Part shown: in pieces, positions 60,174-64,000 of the stretch
How positions within the stretch are numbered: the stretch's first letter is position 1
Layout: every line of letters starts with the position of its first letter
Assembly (NCBI RefSeq): GCF_000308875.1
Contig: NZ_BAGL01000071.1
Coordinates: forward strand, 1-64,000
Direction: 5' to 3'
DNA: 64,000 nt
Source: Nocardia transvalensis NBRC 15921
Lineage (GTDB): Bacteria; Actinomycetota; Actinomycetes; Mycobacteriales; Mycobacteriaceae
Notes under the pieces: model-generated
What the model saw: only the letters and a program-made list of their open reading frames with translations
Database searches by the model: none
What the model was told of the DNA's origin: nothing
Program-made: the position numbers and the translations under genes

Positions 60174-61127
60174 GTGCACGTCAGCAGAGTCGCGGAGTAC
60201 CCGCGACCGGACCATGTCCTGTTCCATTTCAGCGACACCCATCTGATCGCCGGCGACGGCGGGCTCTACGGCGCGGTCGACGCCGAGGAACGACTGCGCG
60301 GGCTGCTGGAGCGCGCCGAGGCCGGCGGTATCACCCCGACGGCGATCGTCTTCACCGGCGATCTGACCGACCAGGGCGAGCCGGATGCCTACGACACACT
60401 GCGCGCGCTGGTCGAGCCGTTCGCCGAGCGGGTCGGGGCGCCCGTCGTCTGGGTCACCGGCAATCACGACGATCGCGCGGCGCTGCGCGAGCACCTGCTC
60501 GGCGAGGACGGCACGGCCGAACCGCTCGACCGGGTGCACACCTTCGGCGGGCTGCGCATCGTGGTGCTGGACACGACCGTGCCCGGGCACCACCACGGCG
60601 AGGTGACCGACGACCAATTGGCCTGGCTGCGTTCGGTACTGGCCGATCCCGCGCCCTTCGGGACGATCCTCGCCATGCACCATCCCCCGGTGCCGTGCAT
60701 CCAGGATCTGGCGGTGACGGTGGAGCTGCGCGATCAGAAGCGCCTCGCCGACGTCCTCGACGGCAGCGACGTGCGCAGCATCCTGGCCGGGCACCTGCAC
60801 TTCTCGACGACCGCGACGTTCGCCGGGATCCCCGTGTCGGTGTCGTCGTCCGCCTGCTACAGCCAGGACCTGTCGGTCGCCGAGGGCGGCCAGCGCGGTC
60901 GCGACGGCGCGCAGAGCTTCAACTACGTGCACATCTACCCCGACACCGTCGTGCACTCGGTGGTGCCGATCGACCGCGGCCCGACGGTCGGCGACCCGGC
61001 GACTCCCGCCGAGGCCGCCGAGCGATTACGCAACGCAGGCATAGTGATACCGCCCGCCGCCCGCATCCCACACGTAATGAACCACCGCGCCGCCACACCC
61101 GAGTCCGACGACGAATCCGTCCGCTGA
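60174..61127 (+). CDS. Metallophosphoesterase, CpdA/Rv0805-type cyclic nucleotide phosphodiesterase
   Basis: 317 residues from a GTG after GGGAGGAG. All five metal motifs are in order: FSDTHL (Asp21, His23), FTGDLTDQG, VTGNHDD, MHHPPVP and AGHLHFSTTA. This is the class III cyclic-nucleotide phosphodiesterase pattern. It probably hydrolyses cAMP or a related cyclic ester. The upstream in-frame ATG at 60066 adds an unconserved leader. A hairpin array begins 11 nt after the stop. Confidence 0.87.
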   Translation: MHVSRVAEYPRPDHVLFHFSDTHLIAGDGGLYGAVDAEERLRGLLERAEAGGITPTAIVFTGDLTDQGEPDAYDTLRALVEPFAERVGAPVVWVTGNHDDRAALREHLLGEDGTAEPLDRVHTFGGLRIVVLDTTVPGHHHGEVTDDQLAWLRSVLADPAPFGTILAMHHPPVPCIQDLAVTVELRDQKRLADVLDGSDVRSILAGHLHFSTTATFAGIPVSVSSSACYSQDLSVAEGGQRGRDGAQSFNYVHIYPDTVVHSVVPIDRGPTVGDPATPAEAAERLRNAGIVIPPAARIPHVMNHRAATPESDDESVR

Positions 61128-61137
61128 AACCACCCCG

Positions 61138-61313
61138 CCACCACCTCGGCGTACGCCACCACCATCTCGGCATACGCCACCACCATCCCGGCATACGCCA
61201 CCACCATCCCGGCATGCGCCACCACCATCCCGGCATGCGGCACCACCATCCCGGCATGCGGCACCACCATCCCGGCATGCTTTTGGCCGGGACCGTCCAA
61301 AAGCACGCCGGAA
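61138..61313. repeat. Hairpin repeat with 21-bp array (locus 7)
   Basis: Seven units starting at 61138, 61155, 61176, 61197, 61218, 61239 and 61260; all but the first (17 nt) are 21 nt of the type SCCACCACCATCCCGGCATGC. The last continues into hairpin TCCCGGC-ATGCTTTTG-GCCGGGA (61270-61292), followed by a truncated inverted copy, CCAAAAGCACGCCGGAA (61297-61313). Units drift from CTCGGCGTAC at the outer edge to CCCGGCATGC at the hairpin, a gradient that suggests growth from the hairpin side. It separates two convergent genes. Confidence 0.9.
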
Positions 61314-61317
61314 AAGG

Positions 61318-62739
61318 TCAGGCGGCTCCCGGCTCCAGGGCGGCCAGCGGGTCTTCGTCGGTGGCCCGCTCCCAGGGGGCCGGGGCGGGGAAGTAGTCCT
61401 GGAGGAAGCGGGAGACGGTGCGGACCCGCTCGGGTTCCGGGACCTCCGGGAAGCTGCCGTCGTTGAGGCAGAAGAAGTCCACCTTGCGCCGCTGGGCCAG
61501 GTCGTTCAGCAGGGCCAGGCCGCGGTAGCTGGTGGTGTCGACGTAGCGGACCTTGGCGTCCTCCTGCGGCACGGCACGACCGGTCAGCAATGCGTAGTAG
61601 TGGTACAGCGAATTCGTGACCGAGATGTCGGTGGCCGCGCGGAACCGGCTGCCGCGCGTGCGCGCGAAGTCCGCCCCGAACTCCTTCTCCATCTCCAGCA
61701 GGACGCTGCGCCGCAACGGAACCGGCGTGTGCTCCAGATGCCTGGTGATGACGTGTCCGAACCGGCCGGCCAGCAGCCGGCGATTCACCCGCGCCGCGTT
61801 CTCGAATCCGCTGCGCCGCTCGGTGGTGGCGCCCGGCCCGATGCGCGTATCCGCCTCGATGAACCGGCTGATGCCGGCGGGGGTGAAGAACATCGACGGC
61901 CGGACCGGACGCGCGAAGAACATGTCGTCGTTGGAGTACAGGAAGTGTTCCGACAGGCCCTCGATGTGCTGCAGCTGACATTCCACCGCGTGCGAGTTGA
62001 AGACCGGCAGCCCGCTGGTGTCGGAGAAGTGCTGTGCCGCGCGGACGATCGTCACCTTCGGGTCGTCGGCGAGCCAGTCGGGTACCCGCGAATCGGTGGC
62101 GATGAAGACGCGGCGGATCCACGGCGCGTTCTTGTGCATCGAGCGCAGGGCGTACCGCAGTTCATCGATCTGGCGGATGCGGGCGTCGGCGGCGTCGCCC
62201 TCCCCGACCACCACCTGCGCCATCATTCCCGCACGGCGAGCGCGGAATTCGGGATCGGAGCCGTCGACCCAGGAGTACACGATGTCGATGTCGAAGCGGA
62301 CGTCGGTGGTGTTCGGGGCGAACATGCCCGCGAGCGTGGGCCAGGCGGCGTCGAACAGCCACACCGTCGCCTGCTGCACGTCGGCGAGGTCGAAGACGTT
62401 GCGGGTCAGCGCGTTCGGGCGCGGGCACTCCACCGTGTCGCCGTGGTACTCCCACAGCTCCAGGTCGACGTGGTGTGCCGGATCGACGTCGCGGCCCAGC
62501 CGCAACACGTTGTGCCGCACCTCGTTACAGGAGAAACCGTGCACCAGCGCCGCGCCCAGCACCCGGCGCAGCGCGCCGCGATACGCGGAGTCGACCGCCA
62601 GCACCATCCGCTGGCCGCCGCCGCGCACCAGCAGAAACGGCACCTCCGCGGCCTCCAGTTCGGCTCGCAGATACCGTAGATCCGCGTCCACCGCCGCCGA
62701 CACCGCCAGGTTGGCCGCCACCGCATCGAATTCCGTCAT
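61318..62739 (-). CDS. Stealth family sugar-phosphate transferase
   Basis: 473 residues; ATG at 62739 with GGAGAGG upstream. An N-terminal region of about 150 residues is followed by the Stealth conserved regions: CR1 DIVYSWVDGSDPEFRARRA, CR2 RQIDELRYALRSMHKNAPWI RRVFIATDSRVPDWL, CR3 NSHAVECQLQHIEGLSEHFL YSNDDMFFARPV, and CR4 ATDEDPLAAL at the end. Related proteins transfer hexose-1-phosphate in capsule or wall polymer synthesis. The upstream frame stays open for 580 nt through a minisatellite but has no conserved sequence, so the later start is chosen. Confidence 0.88.
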   Translation of the reverse strand: MTEFDAVAANLAVSAAVDADLRYLRAELEAAEVPFLLVRGGGQRMVLAVDSAYRGALRRVLGAALVHGFSCNEVRHNVLRLGRDVDPAHHVDLELWEYHGDTVECPRPNALTRNVFDLADVQQATVWLFDAAWPTLAGMFAPNTTDVRFDIDIVYSWVDGSDPEFRARRAGMMAQVVVGEGDAADARIRQIDELRYALRSMHKNAPWIRRVFIATDSRVPDWLADDPKVTIVRAAQHFSDTSGLPVFNSHAVECQLQHIEGLSEHFLYSNDDMFFARPVRPSMFFTPAGISRFIEADTRIGPGATTERRSGFENAARVNRRLLAGRFGHVITRHLEHTPVPLRRSVLLEMEKEFGADFARTRGSRFRAATDISVTNSLYHYYALLTGRAVPQEDAKVRYVDTTSYRGLALLNDLAQRRKVDFFCLNDGSFPEVPEPERVRTVSRFLQDYFPAPAPWERATDEDPLAALEPGAA

Positions 62740-62850
62740 CACCTCTCCTGCCTCGTCTCCCGAACCGCGGTCCCCGAGCGGAACCGCGGGCACCATCACC
62801 CGCACGAGCCCTGCGCACTCCGTGCCGTACACGCGAACCGGCCTTCCGCC

Positions 62851-63500
62851 GTGCGCACCACATGCCGTCCGCCATGACACCCGCATGCAGTCCGCCGTGG
62901 ACACCCGCGTGCCTTCCGCGGTACGCCCGCTCGCCGCGCACGCCTCTGTGCCGTCCGCTGTACGCGTCGACATGCGCTGTCTCGCGTCGTGCGCACCCGC
63001 CGGTGGTCGTGCGCACCGCATGCGTCTCGAGCACACCCGCGTGCCGTCCGCCGTACGCGTCGACACCTCACGGTGGGCGCGACCCCACAGCTTCCGGCTG
63101 TACGCGCCTACAGGACCGTCGTGCGCACCCACACGCATGTCGCTGTGAGCACCCGCATGTGTGCCGTCGTGCGCACCCGCACGCTCCTCGCCGTGCGCAC
63201 CCGCATGCCTCTCACTGTGCACACCCACGTGCTTTTCCGCGTGCGCACCCGCATGCCTCTCACTGTGCGCACCCACATGCTTTCCCGCGTGCGCACTCGC
63301 ATGCCTCTCGCCGTACACACCCGGATGCCTGCCGCGTGTCCACTCGCATGCTTCTCGCTGTGCGCACCCACAGGCCTTGTCGCGTGCGCACTCGCATGCC
63401 TCTCGCTGTGCACTCGCATGCTTTCCGCGTGTACACCCGCATGCGTGCCGTTGTGCGCACTCGCCTGTCCGGCGGGCGCACCCGCATGCTCGCTGCCGGG
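62851..63500. repeat. Degenerate 24-bp minisatellite upstream of the Stealth gene
   Basis: About 27 units with consensus GTGCGCACCCGCATGCCTCT plus CGCC or CACT. The best run, 63203-63470, is nearly all 24 nt. Each unit holds two self-complementary words, GTGCGCAC and GCATGC. No terminal GCCGG hairpin is seen, but the CCCGCATGC word resembles the CCCGGCATGC arm of the dispersed hairpin family. All six frames stay nearly free of stops, giving several spurious repeat-rich reading frames. Confidence 0.85.
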
Positions 63501-63896
63501 CGTGCTCCTACGCTCTCCCGAGCGGCACGCACCTGCCTGCCTCCGCCGGGACGGCGGAGGGCGCTGCACCGTTGCGCGCTATAAGAAGCCGCGCGAGGTG
63601 AGACTGTTCGGGAATGCCGCCCACAATCGGTACCGGTCGGGCCGGAATCCCATGCGCTCTCACCTCACTCGGATACGGACGCGTAGACGCGTCGTGCGGA
63701 TGTTGCTGCGTTCGCCTGTTCCGGGGAGCGGAAGCTACACCCGACAGGTCGAGGAACTGTTACGAATGATGCAACTGCCGGTACCCGTTCGTCAATCGCA
63801 GGCATAGCAGGTCCCGGCCATTTTTCCTATCCGTAACGGACAAACGCCGCAGGACCGGCAGCATCCCGGATCCGAGCGTCCCACTCGACCCGTAAC
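63501..63896. other. Intergenic region after the minisatellite
   Basis: About 400 nt between the array and the iron box of the last gene. Less GC-biased than coding DNA. One short frame (63652-63807) is listed separately. Nothing else is supported. Confidence 0.4.
63652..63807 (+). CDS. Candidate 51-residue basic peptide (weak)
   Basis: ATG at 63652 to TAG at 63805-63807. The product begins MRSHLTRIRTRRRVVRMLLR and ends MMQLPVPVRQSQA. There is no clear ribosome site and third-codon GC is lower than in neighbours. It is listed because it is the only plausible frame in the gap before the iron-box gene. Confidence 0.2.
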   Translation: MRSHLTRIRTRRRVVRMLLRSPVPGSGSYTRQVEELLRMMQLPVPVRQSQA

Positions 63897-63915
63897 TTAG
63901 GGTAGGCTCACCAAC
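63897..63915 (+). promoter_or_regulatory. IdeR/DmdR-type iron box before the last gene
   Basis: TTAGGGTAGGCTCACCAAC matches the iron-box consensus at 15 of 19 positions, 33 nt upstream of the GTG at 63949. Confidence 0.65.
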
Positions 63916-63948
63916 CGTCCGAGAGCCGGGACCACGCGAGGAGGCAGT

Positions 63949-64000
63949 GTGCGGGTAGTGATTCTGTTCGGGAGCGAAATGGGCACCGCGGAGCGGACCG
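63949..64000 (+). CDS. Flavodoxin-like protein, 5' end only
   Basis: Partial gene cut by the window edge: GTG at 63949 with GAGGAGG upstream. The first 17 residues, MRVVILFGSEMGTAERT, have the flavodoxin FMN-phosphate loop pattern (strand, then GSxxGTAE). It could be a flavodoxin or the N-terminus of a sulfite/cytochrome reductase-type diflavin enzyme. The iron box upstream suggests a role in iron-limited electron transfer or siderophore iron release. Confidence 0.6.
   Translation, partial: MRVVILFGSEMGTAERT

Noticed and set aside
62740..63318. N-terminal extension of the Stealth protein through the minisatellite, rich in HAGAHSERH repeats
   Set aside because: The repeat is open in nearly all frames, so openness is uninformative. 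A good ribosome site and the conserved domain begin at 62739.
62851..63500. Possible CRISPR array
   Set aside because: Units are contiguous and degenerate with no unique spacers, and no cas gene is present. The same holds for the hairpin-linked arrays.
1..64000. Insertion sequences, prophage or integrative element boundaries
   Set aside because: No transposase, integrase or recombinase-like product and no tRNA-end direct repeat were seen. The tRNA-Leu 3' end has no nearby duplicate.

Overview
The window is very GC-rich, densely coded actinobacterial DNA. A full Mce operon (two YrbE permeases, six Mce proteins, a Mas-type protein), a mycothiol-dependent isomerase homologue, PucR, DUF5753-XRE and PF04672 methyltransferase families, a GT87 mannosyltransferase, IdeR-type iron boxes and the lpqU-eno-ftsB-DUF501-ppx gene order all point to a mycolic-acid-containing genus, most likely Nocardia or a close relative. 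The genus is an inference from gene content and style. No insertion sequence, phage, integrase or CRISPR array is visible.

Layout. 1-4.5 kb: DUF305 lipoprotein, small membrane protein, DUF885 peptidase, quinone-oxidoreductase-type MDR protein with a divergent HxlR regulator. 4.4-9.8 kb: two translationally coupled secreted lipases and two tandem PucR regulators. 9.8-19.3 kb: TetR, alpha/beta hydrolase, APC amino-acid permease, an NCS1 permease overlapping an APH-type kinase, GT87 enzyme with coupled TetR, DUF3237, a lipoprotein and a 32-residue hydrophobic peptide. 19.4-24.5 kb: XRE regulator divergent from a PF04672 methyltransferase, then two MFS transporters. 24.8-34.7 kb: a Q/P/Y-repeat membrane protein, the Mce operon and a TetR. 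34.7-42.3 kb: GntR regulator divergent from an operon with two PuuE-type allantoinase homologues, MFS and NCS1 carriers and a GAF protein, followed by AraC and MarR regulators. 42.3-45.1 kb: mycothiol-dependent enzyme, a second XRE/PF04672 pair, tRNA-Leu. 45.1-51.7 kb: POT peptide transporter and the eno/ftsB/ppx housekeeping block. 51.8-53.7 kb: AurF-like diiron oxygenase and a TetR. 53.8-60.0 kb: an iron-box-headed biosynthetic operon (VioC-like 2OG dioxygenase, SbnB/VioK-like and SbnA/VioB-like enzymes for 2,3-diaminopropionate, PLP decarboxylase, MATE exporter). 60-64 kb: cyclic-nucleotide-type phosphodiesterase, Stealth phosphotransferase, a 650-bp minisatellite, and an iron-box-headed flavodoxin-like gene cut by the window end.

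The most unusual structure is a family of short hairpin repeats at seven loci. Each has a GCCGG stem core and a 9-nt loop of type RYGCKTTYG, with outer stem bases that covary between copies. At five loci the half-hairpin arm is amplified into a 21-24-bp tandem array whose unit keeps that locus's own stem variant. One array is translated in frame as the N-terminus of the decarboxylase, and another forms the C-terminus of a TetR protein. The second item worth following is the 53.8-60.0 kb operon. It appears to make diaminopropionate plus a hydroxylated or decarboxylated amino acid under iron control, yet no NIS synthetase or NRPS is visible in the window.
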